In this document: in pieces, positions 8,715 through 16,270 of the stretch
Layout of the letters: the number at the start of each line of letters is the position of its first letter
Position numbering within the stretch: position 1 is the stretch's first letter
DNA from: Anabaena lutea FACHB-196
GTDB lineage: Bacteria > Cyanobacteriota > Cyanobacteriia > Cyanobacteriales > Nostocaceae
Length of the DNA stretch: 64,000 bases
Direction of reading: 5' to 3'
Assembly: GCF_014698305.1 (NCBI RefSeq)
Contig: NZ_JACJST010000003.1
Coordinates: forward strand, 1 to 64,000
Position numbers and translations under genes: made by a program
Notes under the pieces: model-generated
Told to the model about the DNA's origin: nothing
The model's input: the letters and a program-made list of their open reading frames with translations, nothing else
The model's database searches: none

Positions 8715-9200
8715 TCATTCTCCAATTAATGCGAGTGCTTGATTAATTACACGGTCAGATAGATACATTCCTAGTGAGCGTAAATTATCTAAAACTGGCC
8801 TTGCTGCTGGTATTTTACCTCTTTGCTTCGCTGTTAAAACTAGCCCTAATGTTCCACGAACAGGAATTCCCAGTACGGCTGCACATCGACGAGCCGCCAA
8901 ATCATCTACAATTGCTTCTGTATTAGGGTGTGTATACGCCCAAGTCAAAACAGATGATTCCCCTTTACCTAAATCCCAAGATTGGATAATTTCAGGAGTT
9001 GGCGGTGTTTCTACAACAACTAACCAGTCGGTTTGTGTTAGTGCTAAAACAGTGGGGTCTTCCGCACCTCTTTGTTGAATCTCAACAGCTACTGCTGAAG
9101 GAACTAAAATTTCATCACCCAATAATTGCAATAAATCTATTAACCCACCTCTAGATAAAAATATCAGAGGTGAAGCATTAATTACAGGTCTTTCAGCCAC
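8715..9200 (-). CDS. DUF3368 PIN-like toxin
   Basis: The 161-residue protein matches the DUF3368/PIN-like fold: an N-terminal INASPLIFLSR strand with conserved Asn/Ser, an acidic residue in GKGESSVLTWA (about 78-88), and EAIVDDLAARR (about 95-105) with the acidic cluster expected for metal binding. The C-terminal GTLGLVLTAKQRG helix is typical. Such proteins are the presumed RNase toxin of type II modules with UPF0175 antitoxins. Its start overlaps the end of the upstream gene by 8 bp, supporting translational coupling. Confidence 0.87.
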   Translation of the reverse strand: MAERPVINASPLIFLSRGGLIDLLQLLGDEILVPSAVAVEIQQRGAEDPTVLALTQTDWLVVVETPPTPEIIQSWDLGKGESSVLTWAYTHPNTEAIVDDLAARRCAAVLGIPVRGTLGLVLTAKQRGKIPAARPVLDNLRSLGMYLSDRVINQALALIGE

Positions 9201-9444
9201 GTTCTAATTCTCTTTGTAGGTCGTCAAAATCAACATTAAAAACATCTATTTTTTCACGGGATAAAGCGAGGATAAAATCTGTTCTATCTAAACCTGCAAT
9301 ATTTGCGGCTTTTTCTTGGGAGATTTCACCCCGTTGATACCAGTGAATAGCTGCTGCAAGACGTAATTCTTGGACAAATTCATTAGGTGAAAGTCGCAAG
9401 GCTGAAAATATTTCTTCGGGTAGTTCTAAGGTAATGGTAGTCAT
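9193..9444 (-). CDS. UPF0175 family antitoxin
   Basis: The 83-residue product starts with an ITLELPEEI-type strand and continues with a helix-turn-helix-like AAIHWYQRGEISQEKAANIA segment (about 31-50) and LDRTDFILALSREKI, the UPF0175 signature. It precedes and overlaps the DUF3368 gene by 8 bp and probably both represses the operon and neutralises the toxin. There is nothing unusual in sequence or length. Confidence 0.87.
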   Translation of the reverse strand: MTTITLELPEEIFSALRLSPNEFVQELRLAAAIHWYQRGEISQEKAANIAGLDRTDFILALSREKIDVFNVDFDDLQRELERG

Positions 9445-9605
9445 GAAGGTGATTTGGGGTGGAAGGCTATTATATATTTCACTTTAGCAATTTTGGGGTG
9501 TGGGGTAGGAAAATAGGGTAATCGCACTATCGCCATCATGCTGGATTCAAGTTGCCAAGACCTTTGTATGTGAAAATTGATCCAAGTATTTTGGAAGTTG
9601 TAAAA

Positions 9606-9737
9606 ATGGCTTGGGTAGCAGGTGATCAGTTGCAAGGTGGAAGATACACAATTGAAAGAGAGTTGAGAAGGGGACGCTTTGGTATTACTTATTTGGTGAG
9701 AAACAAAAGGGGTAGCTGGGGCTTGGGCTGTAACTAG
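9606..9737 (+). pseudogene. N-terminal fragment of a Ser/Thr protein kinase
   Basis: From the ATG at 9606 the frame encodes 43 residues. These match the first beta strands of cyanobacterial Hanks-type kinases: GGRYTIERELRRGRFGITYL includes the glycine-rich loop, with its first Gly replaced by Arg. The frame then enters a G-rich repeat and stops at 9737. The catalytic Lys, HRD and DFG motifs are absent, so no kinase can be made. A frame further on (9754-10032) may hold the original C-terminus. This is a remnant of a deleted gene. Confidence 0.7.
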
Positions 9738-9915
9738 GGTTGGGGCTTGGGCTGTGGTTGGGGTTATGGTTGTGGCTTGGGCTGTGGCTGTGGTTCGTAC
9801 GGCTGGGTTTGTGGTTGGGGGTGGGGCTGTGGTTGTGATTGGGGCTGTGTTTGCGGTTGTGATTTGGGCTGTGATTGGGGCTGTGATTGGGGCTGTGATT
9901 GGGGCTGTGGCTGGG
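9706..9915 (+). repeat. G-rich GGGGCTGTGATT-type tandem repeat
   Basis: About 210 bp of degenerate 6- and 12-bp units (GGCTGT, GGGGCTGTGATT) are strongly strand-asymmetric, with the G on the plus strand. The last units (about 9870-9917) are nearly perfect 12-mers. Many GGG/GGGG runs a few bases apart could form G-quadruplexes. The repeat separates the kinase N-terminal fragment from a hydrophobic open frame. Confidence 0.85.
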
Positions 9916-10032
9916 GGTGAATTAAAAAAATACTTTAGCAAGTTTCATACTTTTCTAATTTTGACTGGTACATCCAATATAGGCTTAGGTTTAGGATGGA
10001 TAATACACAGACTTTTTAACCCATCTTCATAG
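9754..10032 (+). pseudogene. Possible C-terminal remnant of the same gene (Ala/Val/Gly-rich membrane segment)
   Basis: This open frame reads the repeat as Ala-Val-Ile-Gly-rich hydrophobic sequence and then a non-repetitive tail (GELKKYFSKFHTF and GLGLGWIIHRLF) up to a stop at 10032. The tail has normal composition, suggesting a real former C-terminus. It is in a different frame from the kinase fragment. Because the repeat units are 6 or 12 bp, a separate indel would be needed to lose the frame. I infer a decayed gene, not an active one. Confidence 0.35.
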
Positions 10033-10058
10033 TTTGGTAAATATTAAATTGCATTTGA

Positions 10059-10478
10059 TCAGGTTCTTTTTGGTTGAATTTCAAACGCTAATTGAGAACG
10101 ATAAAAACACACATCAAATGCTAGAAAAAAATTCATGTGTCCCAAAATCAAGGGAGCATTTCGATCTTGCGTCCAAGCAAAAGCCAAATCTACAACTGGA
10201 AATTGCTCCACCTGTGCAGTTAAAACCAATGCTCGTGCCTCAAATCTAGACAAATTACCACCTAACGGAACAGAGAGCCTTTGCCGTTCCCAAACTGCTC
10301 CCAGTCTCAACCCCATTTCATAGGGTAATACATTGACACTAGAACCTGTGTCGAGTAAGCCTGACACCTGCAAAGATTGATTCTGATAACTAAAAGTTAT
10401 TGGCAGATAGGGAAGTGTACTCAATGCACCGAGATTTGGATCAACCTCAGTAAAGGCAAATCGGACTTTATCAACCAC
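10059..10478 (-). CDS. Retropepsin-like aspartic protease
   Basis: The 139-residue protein has the single-domain aspartic protease layout: LLDTGSSVNVLPY near residues 41-53 with catalytic DTGS, a flap-like region, and a C-terminal APLILGHMNFF near 109-119 matching the ILG motif that follows the second hydrophobic strand. A retroviral-type enzyme would act as a homodimer. No signal peptide is visible. It overlaps the upstream small gene by 8 bp. Substrates of such cyanobacterial proteins are unknown. Confidence 0.75.
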   Translation of the reverse strand: MVDKVRFAFTEVDPNLGALSTLPYLPITFSYQNQSLQVSGLLDTGSSVNVLPYEMGLRLGAVWERQRLSVPLGGNLSRFEARALVLTAQVEQFPVVDLAFAWTQDRNAPLILGHMNFFLAFDVCFYRSQLAFEIQPKRT

Positions 10479-10719
10479 GTGTTGCTACTTTTTCCTCTGC
10501 TAGTGCTTTTGCTAAGACAGCAGCAGCCTCAAAAGAATCGTGTAAACCTTGACTTGCGACTTTACCTTGAGCATCTAATGGGGTTAAATTTGAATCTTTC
10601 AATAACTCTCCTCCCAGGAAATGTAGGAGTAATAGCTTATCAGAATAAGATAGTTCTCTAAGAAAAGGTAAAAGTTCAGTGAGAGGCATAGTTTTTTGAG
10701 TATGGCGGGTTATATCCAT
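10471..10719 (-). CDS. Small partner protein of the retropepsin-like protease
   Basis: The 82-residue protein has a central helical stretch (LRELSYSDKLLLLHFLGGELL, about 20-40, quoted only as its outline) and an Ala/Glu-rich C-terminal helix. No named domain is recognised. The overlap of 8 bp with the protease gene implies coupled translation, as in a toxin-antitoxin-like cassette. A start at the internal Met (residue 11, MPLTELLPF) is an alternative. A role as regulator or substrate adaptor of the protease is inference. Confidence 0.65.
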   Translation of the reverse strand: MDITRHTQKTMPLTELLPFLRELSYSDKLLLLHFLGGELLKDSNLTPLDAQGKVASQGLHDSFEAAAVLAKALAEEKVATRG

Positions 10720-10795
10720 TTTAGAGCCTTAAGTTCTCATCAGTAAAATCATCGGCATTAAGTATAGTTAAACTACTGTGCCATCGCATTTAATA

Positions 10796-11497
10796 TTAAG
10801 CTTCCGGTTCAATTCCTAAAACACGTAATTGTGCAGTCAAGCGATTTGCTCTTTCCTCACCAGTCAACAACAAATTACCTTGCAAATCCCACCACCGCAG
10901 CCAGGGTAATTCCATATTTTGATATTCACCTTGCCATAAACCTAACTCCACTCCCATAAGTGTAATTGGATAATGTCCCCGTTCATTTGCTGGTAATAAC
11001 TGATATTGTCCTTCTATGAGGTGATATACTTCAAGACTAGCTTTACTCACTTCATAAATGCCATAAAAAACAGGTTTAATTACCTGTTCATAAATCCAAA
11101 ATTTACCCTGCCAAGGGGTTTTATCTCGTTCTTCTGCGCCATTTCCTGAAACAAATTCTAAGGCAATTAATGGCGAAATATATTCTTGCCAAAGGACATA
11201 GGAACGGCGAAATTGACCATTTAATAAAAGTGGCACATTGGGAACATAAAACCAATCTGGAGCTTCTGCACCGCGTTCTGGAGGATCAGTGATACGCCAG
11301 TAGATTCCTAAATCTTGACCAATACAATACTGACCATCTGGATGACGTTTTTGTAATACTGGTGTGATAGACTCTGTTAGCAAAATGCTTTGGGGATGTT
11401 CTTGCCAATTTTTCACAAATGTACCGTTAGACTCTGGGAGTTGGGTGTGATCTGGAAGGGAGGTTTCTGTATAGGGAGCATCTGTAGTAAATTTCAT
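10796..11497 (-). CDS. Uma2 family endonuclease (DUF820)
   Basis: The 233-residue protein has the PD-(D/E)xK-like Uma2 core seen in large cyanobacterial families: PDWFYVPNVPLL (about 79-90), the SPLIALEFVSGNG segment (about 108-120) with the acidic residue, and the KFWIYEQVIKPVFYGIYE segment (about 131-148). A C-terminal Arg/Leu-rich helix (ERANRLTAQLRVLGI) is also family-typical. These genes are highly multi-copy in Nostocales and are predicted restriction-like or mobile-element-linked nucleases; their biology is poorly known. Confidence 0.88.
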   Translation of the reverse strand: MKFTTDAPYTETSLPDHTQLPESNGTFVKNWQEHPQSILLTESITPVLQKRHPDGQYCIGQDLGIYWRITDPPERGAEAPDWFYVPNVPLLLNGQFRRSYVLWQEYISPLIALEFVSGNGAEERDKTPWQGKFWIYEQVIKPVFYGIYEVSKASLEVYHLIEGQYQLLPANERGHYPITLMGVELGLWQGEYQNMELPWLRWWDLQGNLLLTGEERANRLTAQLRVLGIEPEA

Positions 11498-11596
11498 AAC
11501 TTCCTCGGATTTTATGAGGTTTGTTTTAGTTTAGCAAAATTAGCAATATATAGAGACATCGAACTTTCTTTAAATATGCGTGATGTCAAAATCCTT

Positions 11597-11624
11597 GTAG
11601 AGACGTTCCATGGAACGTCTCTAC
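11597..11624. terminator. 28-bp perfect palindrome (GTAGAGACGTTCC type)
   Basis: Positions 11597-11610 are the exact inverse of 11611-11624. The palindrome lies 39 bp beyond the stop of the minus-strand metF-like gene and could end its transcript. A near-identical imperfect copy lies at 16209-16237 and looser GTAGAGA hairpins lie at 13794, 53442 and 61884, so it is also a dispersed repeat. Confidence 0.6.
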
Positions 11625-11662
11625 TAAATCCATACTTTAATTATGCAACGCCGCTTTTCCTG

Positions 11663-12577
11663 TTAACTAACCTTTCCCACTCCTGCTAAATCCAAAATGG
11701 GCGGAATCAAATCTTCCCGCTTCACCGCCATCAGATGCACACCCTGACACAATCCCCGCGCAATTTGCACTTGTTCCGCTGCAATTTTCATCCCTTCTTC
11801 TAGGGGATGTTTCGCTTTTGCTAACCTATCAATAATGTGTTCAGGAATATTTACACCGGGAACCGCTTTATTAATAAACTGGGCATTTTTTGCTGATTTC
11901 AACAGAAAAATTCCCGCCAAAATTGGTTTATTGTAACTAGAGGCAATTTTATCCATGAACTTTTCTAATCTTTCAAAATCAGTAATTAATTGACTTTGAA
12001 AAAATTGCGCTCCGGCTTCTATCTTCTTTTCAAACCGACTTTGCAAACCTGACCAACTTGCACATTGAGGATCTACCGCTGCACCTGTAAATAAATCTAA
12101 AGCGCCATCATTCAGGGCTTTATTATTAAAATCAACACCCTGATTCATCTTCCTAATTAACTGCAATAACCGCACAGCTTCTAAATCAAAAACGGCTTTT
12201 GCTTCAGGATGATCACCGGCTTTTACAGGGTCGCCAGTTAAAGCTAAAATGTTGCGGATACCCAAAGCATGAGCGCCCATTAAATCTGCTTGTATTCCAA
12301 TTCTATTGCGATCGCGACAAGCAACCTGACAAATCGGCTCAATTCCATTCTGCAACAAAATCACCGACGCTGCCAACGAAGACATTCCCAACACAGCGCG
12401 GCTACCATCAGTAATATTGACAGCATGAACTCTTCCCTTAAGAGTCGCCGCCATTTCGATCATATGGATGGCATTTCCGCCCTTGGGAGGTGCAACTTCG
12501 GCGGTAATTAAAAATTCACCCGCAAGGGCTGCTTTACGGAAGTTATTAAAAGCACTGGAGCTATGGGTATCCGGCAT
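11663..12577 (-). CDS. metF: Methylenetetrahydrofolate reductase family protein
   Basis: The 304-residue TIM-barrel protein fits the 5,10-methylenetetrahydrofolate reductase family. This enzyme uses FAD and a nicotinamide cofactor to make 5-methyl-THF for methionine synthesis. Visible motifs: EVAPPKGG near 28-35, the QVACRDRNR segment (about 83-91), NILALTGDP (about 108-116), and GAAVDPQ followed by EKKIEAGAQFFQSQL (about 183-197). It is a little longer than E. coli MetF but similar to cyanobacterial forms. A close paralogous role cannot be excluded. It follows trpS on the same strand by 59 bp. Confidence 0.85.
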   Translation of the reverse strand: MPDTHSSSAFNNFRKAALAGEFLITAEVAPPKGGNAIHMIEMAATLKGRVHAVNITDGSRAVLGMSSLAASVILLQNGIEPICQVACRDRNRIGIQADLMGAHALGIRNILALTGDPVKAGDHPEAKAVFDLEAVRLLQLIRKMNQGVDFNNKALNDGALDLFTGAAVDPQCASWSGLQSRFEKKIEAGAQFFQSQLITDFERLEKFMDKIASSYNKPILAGIFLLKSAKNAQFINKAVPGVNIPEHIIDRLAKAKHPLEEGMKIAAEQVQIARGLCQGVHLMAVKREDLIPPILDLAGVGKVS

Positions 12578-12636
12578 AACATTAAAGTTTCAGTTTTCTA
12601 ATAGGGTAAAACACATTACACCTAAAAGCCTAAACC

Positions 12637-13644
12637 TTATAGAGGAACAGAGAAACCCAAAGCAGCTTTGACTTGCATTAGAGTTTGATTAGCTATAGCC
12701 TCCGCTTTCTCCCTACCATCTCGCAAAACTGACTCTAAATAACCTTTATCCGCCATTACTTCCTGATATTTTTCTTGAATTGGTTTTAAAGCATTAATTG
12801 CTGTTTCCGTCAACAAAGGTTTGAATTGTCCCCAACCCATATCTGCACATTCAACCGCTACCGCTTCTTTAGTTTTTCCAGACAGCAGCATATACAGAGT
12901 TAACAGGTTATGACATTCTGGGCGTTCTGAATCATCAAAAGTTAAACCCCGCACCAAATCAGTTTTACAGCGTTTAATTTTTTTAGTAATCTCTTCTGGA
13001 GAATCTAAAACATTAATTCGGCTTAATTCCGCAGGATCTGACTTTGACATTTTCCGTGTTCCATCTGTCAAACTCATCACCCTTGCACCTTCCTTTCTAA
13101 TTAAAGGATCTGGTAATTTTAATACAGGTGCTTTTTTCGCAAATTGGTGATTAAATCTGTTGACAATATCCCGCGTCAGTTCCAAATGTTGCTTTTGGTC
13201 TTCACCCACCGGTACTTTATCCGCTTGATAAAGGAGAATATCCGCAGCCATGAGTACGGGATAATCTAACAAACCAACACCGACATTTTCACCTTGTTTA
13301 ATCGCTTTTTCCTTAAACTGGATCATATCTTGCAACCAGTTCAGCGGTGTAATGCAATTTAGCAACCAGGTGAGTTCACTGTGGGCGGAAACATGAGATT
13401 GGACAAAAATGCTAGAATGACTCAAATCGATACCACAGGCTAAATATAAAGCAGCAATGGTGTAAGTATCAGCCGCAAGAGTGGCGGGGTTGTGCGGTAC
13501 GGTAATGGCGTGTAAATCCACCACACAAAAGAAATTTTCATACTGGTCTTGAATTTCTACCCAGTTACGAATCGCACCTAAATAGTTACCCAAGTGTAAG
13601 TTACCAGTTGGTTGAACTCCCGACAGAACGCGCTGCTTACCCAT
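12637..13644 (-). CDS. trpS: Tryptophanyl-tRNA synthetase
   Basis: TrpRS charges tRNA-Trp. The 335-residue class I synthetase shows GVQPTGNLHLGNYLGA (about 9-24) with the HIGH-like LHLG, and the KMSKS motif within GTRKMSKSDP (about 195-204). It also has the VPVGEDQKQHLELTRDI segment (about 145-161) typical of TrpRS. Length matches bacterial TrpRS. The start ATG gives MGKQRVLSG, which is conventional. Confidence 0.96.
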   Translation of the reverse strand: MGKQRVLSGVQPTGNLHLGNYLGAIRNWVEIQDQYENFFCVVDLHAITVPHNPATLAADTYTIAALYLACGIDLSHSSIFVQSHVSAHSELTWLLNCITPLNWLQDMIQFKEKAIKQGENVGVGLLDYPVLMAADILLYQADKVPVGEDQKQHLELTRDIVNRFNHQFAKKAPVLKLPDPLIRKEGARVMSLTDGTRKMSKSDPAELSRINVLDSPEEITKKIKRCKTDLVRGLTFDDSERPECHNLLTLYMLLSGKTKEAVAVECADMGWGQFKPLLTETAINALKPIQEKYQEVMADKGYLESVLRDGREKAEAIANQTLMQVKAALGFSVPL

Positions 13645-13793
13645 AATTTTTCAGTTAATGAAGCTAATACCCCGACTATGTTACAGCTATTTTCAGGTAA
13701 ATAAACCACATTTTTTTCTCACGCAGAGGCACAGAGAGAAATCAACAGTGTGGTCTAAATACATGAAAACTGCTGTAATTTGACAGTTTCAAA

Positions 13794-13827
13794 AATGTAG
13801 AGGCGTTTTATGCAAAATCTCTACATT
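13794..13827. terminator. AATGTAGAG/CTCTACATT hairpin
   Basis: A 9-bp perfect inverted repeat (13794-13802 with 13819-13827) flanks a loop that can pair further (TTTT with AAAA). It lies just downstream of the minus-strand TPR fragment (ends 13852) and belongs to the GTAGAGA hairpin family of this window. Confidence 0.5.
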
Positions 13828-13851
13828 CTTGTTAAGGGGTTTTTATTGATA

Positions 13852-14208
13852 TTAACGCAACTGTGATAACAAGGTTTTTATCTTGGGAGTAGATAGCAAT
13901 TTCTGAGCATCAGTAATTATGCTTTGACCCCAAAGATTCTTTCTCATACAATGAAAATCAGCAAAGTTTTTATCTAACTTTAATGCAGTTTCTGCTAATT
14001 TATAAGCCTGTTGTTGTTCTCCTTTAACATACAAAGCAACAGCTAAAGCTAACATGGGTTCAGCAGATTGATTGTTAATTTTTATGGCTTGTTGCCATTG
14101 TTTAATAGCTGTTTCTTTATCTCCCTGTTCATATTTAATGAAGCCTATATTATTGATGGCTGCTAAGTGATTGACATCTTGAGCAACTGCTTGATTATAA
14201 TTGGACAT
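13852..14208 (-). pseudogene. TPR protein, probably 5'-truncated
   Basis: The frame encodes about 118 residues with two to three tetratricopeptide motifs (AINNIGFIKYEQGDKETAI, then AEPMLALAVALYVKGEQQQA, then ALKLDKNFADFH), which mediate protein-protein interaction. The first ATG falls inside helix B of a TPR (MSNYNQAVAQD). The same frame stays open for about 80 bp upstream without a start codon, encoding LGNGINA-like TPR residues before a TGA. This suggests loss of the true N-terminus. The truncation point lies close to dispersed repeats at 14303-14327. A shorter functional protein from the ATG remains possible. Confidence 0.6.
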
Positions 14209-14655
14209 AGCATTTATACCGTTTCCTAGTGGATAATAGTTAATACATCTACTAGGGTAAGCATCCGTAAAATATTGATGATTTTTTTGTCAGAAATGGC
14301 TTACGCCTCCCGTAAGGGATACAGGATATCTAGGATTTAAGGATTTATGGCTTTAGCTTGCGTGACGACGTAGGAGTCATACGCCTCCCGTAAGGGATAC
14401 AGGATGTGGGATATTTGTAATATTGATGGAATTGTTGAGATTAATTTTTCTATTATTATGTCAATTTTAAAACTGAATATATATAGGCTAAACATAGAAC
14501 ACAACGTCAAAGTTCTAAATCGGTACAATATATAGCTAGCTTATCATTCCCTGAGATTCCCTGGTAACTTAGCTGCTGAAAAATAATAATTATTGTGACA
14601 ATACTATTGTGACAGCAATTTTGTCATTAGACGTAGCAAAAAATATTTTGTTCCT
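14209..14655. other. Gene-free stretch with two 25-bp direct repeats
   Basis: Identical 25-bp repeats (ACGCCTCCCGTAAGGG...) lie at 14303-14327 and 14381-14405, each containing a TCCC-GTA-GGGA hairpin. The right part is AT-rich and should contain the mobA promoter. No coding region is supported. Confidence 0.65.
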
Positions 14656-15240
14656 ATGATTAATTTAACCGCCATAGTCTTAGCAGGAGGCAAAAGTTCT
14701 CGTATGGGAGAAGATAAAGCCTTAATTTCCATTCAGGGAATACCCTTATTGCCAAGAGTTTGTAATGTCGCTAAAAGTTGCACTGATACCATATATATAG
14801 TCACACCTTGGCCAGAACGATATCAACACTTGTCGTTGCCTCGATGTGAATTTATACAAGAAAACCCCAGCGACACACAAGGACCCCTAGTAGGTTTTGC
14901 ACAAGGACTGGAGAAAGTAAAAACAGAATGGGTATTATTATTAGCTTGTGACTTACCGAACTTGCGAGTTGAAGTGTTGCAAGATTGGGTGAAAAGACTG
15001 GATACTGTAGAAGAAGAAAATATTGCCTATTTAGTAAAAAACACTAAAGGTTGGGAACCACTTTGTGGTTTTTATCGCAGTCGTTGTTTACCCCTACTAT
15101 TAAATTTTATCAACCAAGGAGGACGCTCATTTCAAAAGTGGCTAAAACAATATCCAGTAAAAGTTTTACCATTATCAGAACCAGATATCCTCTTTAACTG
15201 CAACACCCCAGAAGATGTACAGCAATTTTTAGTTAATTAA
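14656..15240 (+). CDS. mobA: Molybdenum cofactor guanylyltransferase
   Basis: MobA transfers GMP from GTP to molybdopterin, forming the guanine-dinucleotide cofactor. The 194-residue protein has the nucleotidyltransferase signature LAGGKSSRMGEDKAL (about 9-23), the GPLVGFAQGL segment (about 76-85) and the metal-binding ACDLPNL (about 97-103). The C-terminal FNCNTPEDVQ is also typical. Length fits MobA. In this group nitrate reductase is a likely client, although no molybdoenzyme gene is nearby. Confidence 0.92.
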   Translation: MINLTAIVLAGGKSSRMGEDKALISIQGIPLLPRVCNVAKSCTDTIYIVTPWPERYQHLSLPRCEFIQENPSDTQGPLVGFAQGLEKVKTEWVLLLACDLPNLRVEVLQDWVKRLDTVEEENIAYLVKNTKGWEPLCGFYRSRCLPLLLNFINQGGRSFQKWLKQYPVKVLPLSEPDILFNCNTPEDVQQFLVN

Positions 15241-15308
15241 GCCATAATAAAAACAAATTCACCTCCTCTTAACCTCCGCGTTACCTCTGCGTTAAAAAAA
15301 AATTAATT

Positions 15309-16172
15309 ATGCCTTGGATATCATCTGCAATAGCACTCATCTTAACTCTCTTCTTATTCTCCTGTACCACAGCAACAACTCAAATACCGCCACAAAAGTC
15401 CAACATAACATCAGCCACAAGAGTTGTTTCTCTTTCCTCTCTTGCAGCTGATATTATCTTGCAGTTAGATAAAAGTAAACTTGTCGGAATTACTGGTAGT
15501 AGCTTATTTAAAAATGACTCCAAATTTGAAAATATTCCCCGTGTTAGCGAAGGTCAAAGTCCGCCGAATTTAGAAAAAATTGTTTCTTTAAAACCAGATT
15601 TAGTTATTGGTACGACTGGTTTTTCTGACGTACCCATGCAAAAACTTAAACAGCTAGGAATACCCACTTTATCTACTCAAATAAATAGCTGGAAATCTCT
15701 AGAACAACTAACTAAAACACTTGCTCAAGCAATTGATGTAGATCCGCAACCGTTATTAAATCGCTACAAAACTCTTTTACCTAATAACCCAACTCAAAAT
15801 CCTTCTACTTTAGTTTTAGTTAGTCGCCAACCGATTTTAACACCAAATAAAAATAGTTGGGCTGGTGATTTAATTGCCAGATTTGGAGCGAAAAATATAG
15901 CTGCTGAATTACAAGGTAACAGTCCCATTGGTGGGTATGTGACACTTTCAGCGGAGAAAGTTTTAGAGTCAAATCCAGAAGTTTTAATTGTCGTTAATGC
16001 TGAACCAACCTTATTAGATTCATTAAAAAAAGAACCGTTTTGGCAGAAACTACAAGCTACTAAAAATAACCGAGTTTATGTTTTTGATTATTATGGACTG
16101 GTAAATCCAGGTAGCCTAAATGCGATTGAGAAAGCTTCTGAGCAGTTGAATAAAGCTTTATTAGTAAAATAA
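15309..16172 (+). CDS. Periplasmic binding lipoprotein (BtuF/FhuD-like)
   Basis: The 287-residue protein begins with a lipoprotein signal: hydrophobic residues 6-17, then LFSC with Cys19. The remainder fits the PF01497 fold: TRVVSLSSLAADII (about 36-49), the LEKIVSLKPDLVIG strand (about 92-105) and a long linking helix. It should bind a corrinoid or iron chelate for an ABC importer; no permease or ATPase lies adjacent. It follows mobA by 68 bp and converges on the Ftr1 gene, so iron or cobalamin acquisition would fit the metal-rich neighbourhood. The ligand cannot be told from sequence. Confidence 0.85.
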   Translation: MPWISSAIALILTLFLFSCTTATTQIPPQKSNITSATRVVSLSSLAADIILQLDKSKLVGITGSSLFKNDSKFENIPRVSEGQSPPNLEKIVSLKPDLVIGTTGFSDVPMQKLKQLGIPTLSTQINSWKSLEQLTKTLAQAIDVDPQPLLNRYKTLLPNNPTQNPSTLVLVSRQPILTPNKNSWAGDLIARFGAKNIAAELQGNSPIGGYVTLSAEKVLESNPEVLIVVNAEPTLLDSLKKEPFWQKLQATKNNRVYVFDYYGLVNPGSLNAIEKASEQLNKALLVK

Positions 16173-16208
16173 TTAAAAGTTTGTAGTCAGCGCTTTAGCC
16201 CTACTTTT

Positions 16209-16237
16209 GTAGAGACGTTCCGGTGGAACGTCTGTAC
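16209..16237. terminator. GTAGAGACGTTCC hairpin between convergent genes
   Basis: An imperfect inverted repeat (GTAGAGACGTTCC with GGAACGTCTGTAC, loop GGT) lies between the converging binding-protein and Ftr1 genes, suiting a bidirectional terminator. It is nearly the same sequence as the palindrome at 11597-11624. Confidence 0.55.
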
Positions 16238-16270
16238 TTGCTAATTCTGCTGTATCTATAATCTGCAGTT

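Noticed and set aside
9441-9941. Thr/Ala/Pro-rich minus-strand ORF
   Set aside because: It is the reverse reading of the GGGGCTGTG repeat; composition is explained by the repeat.
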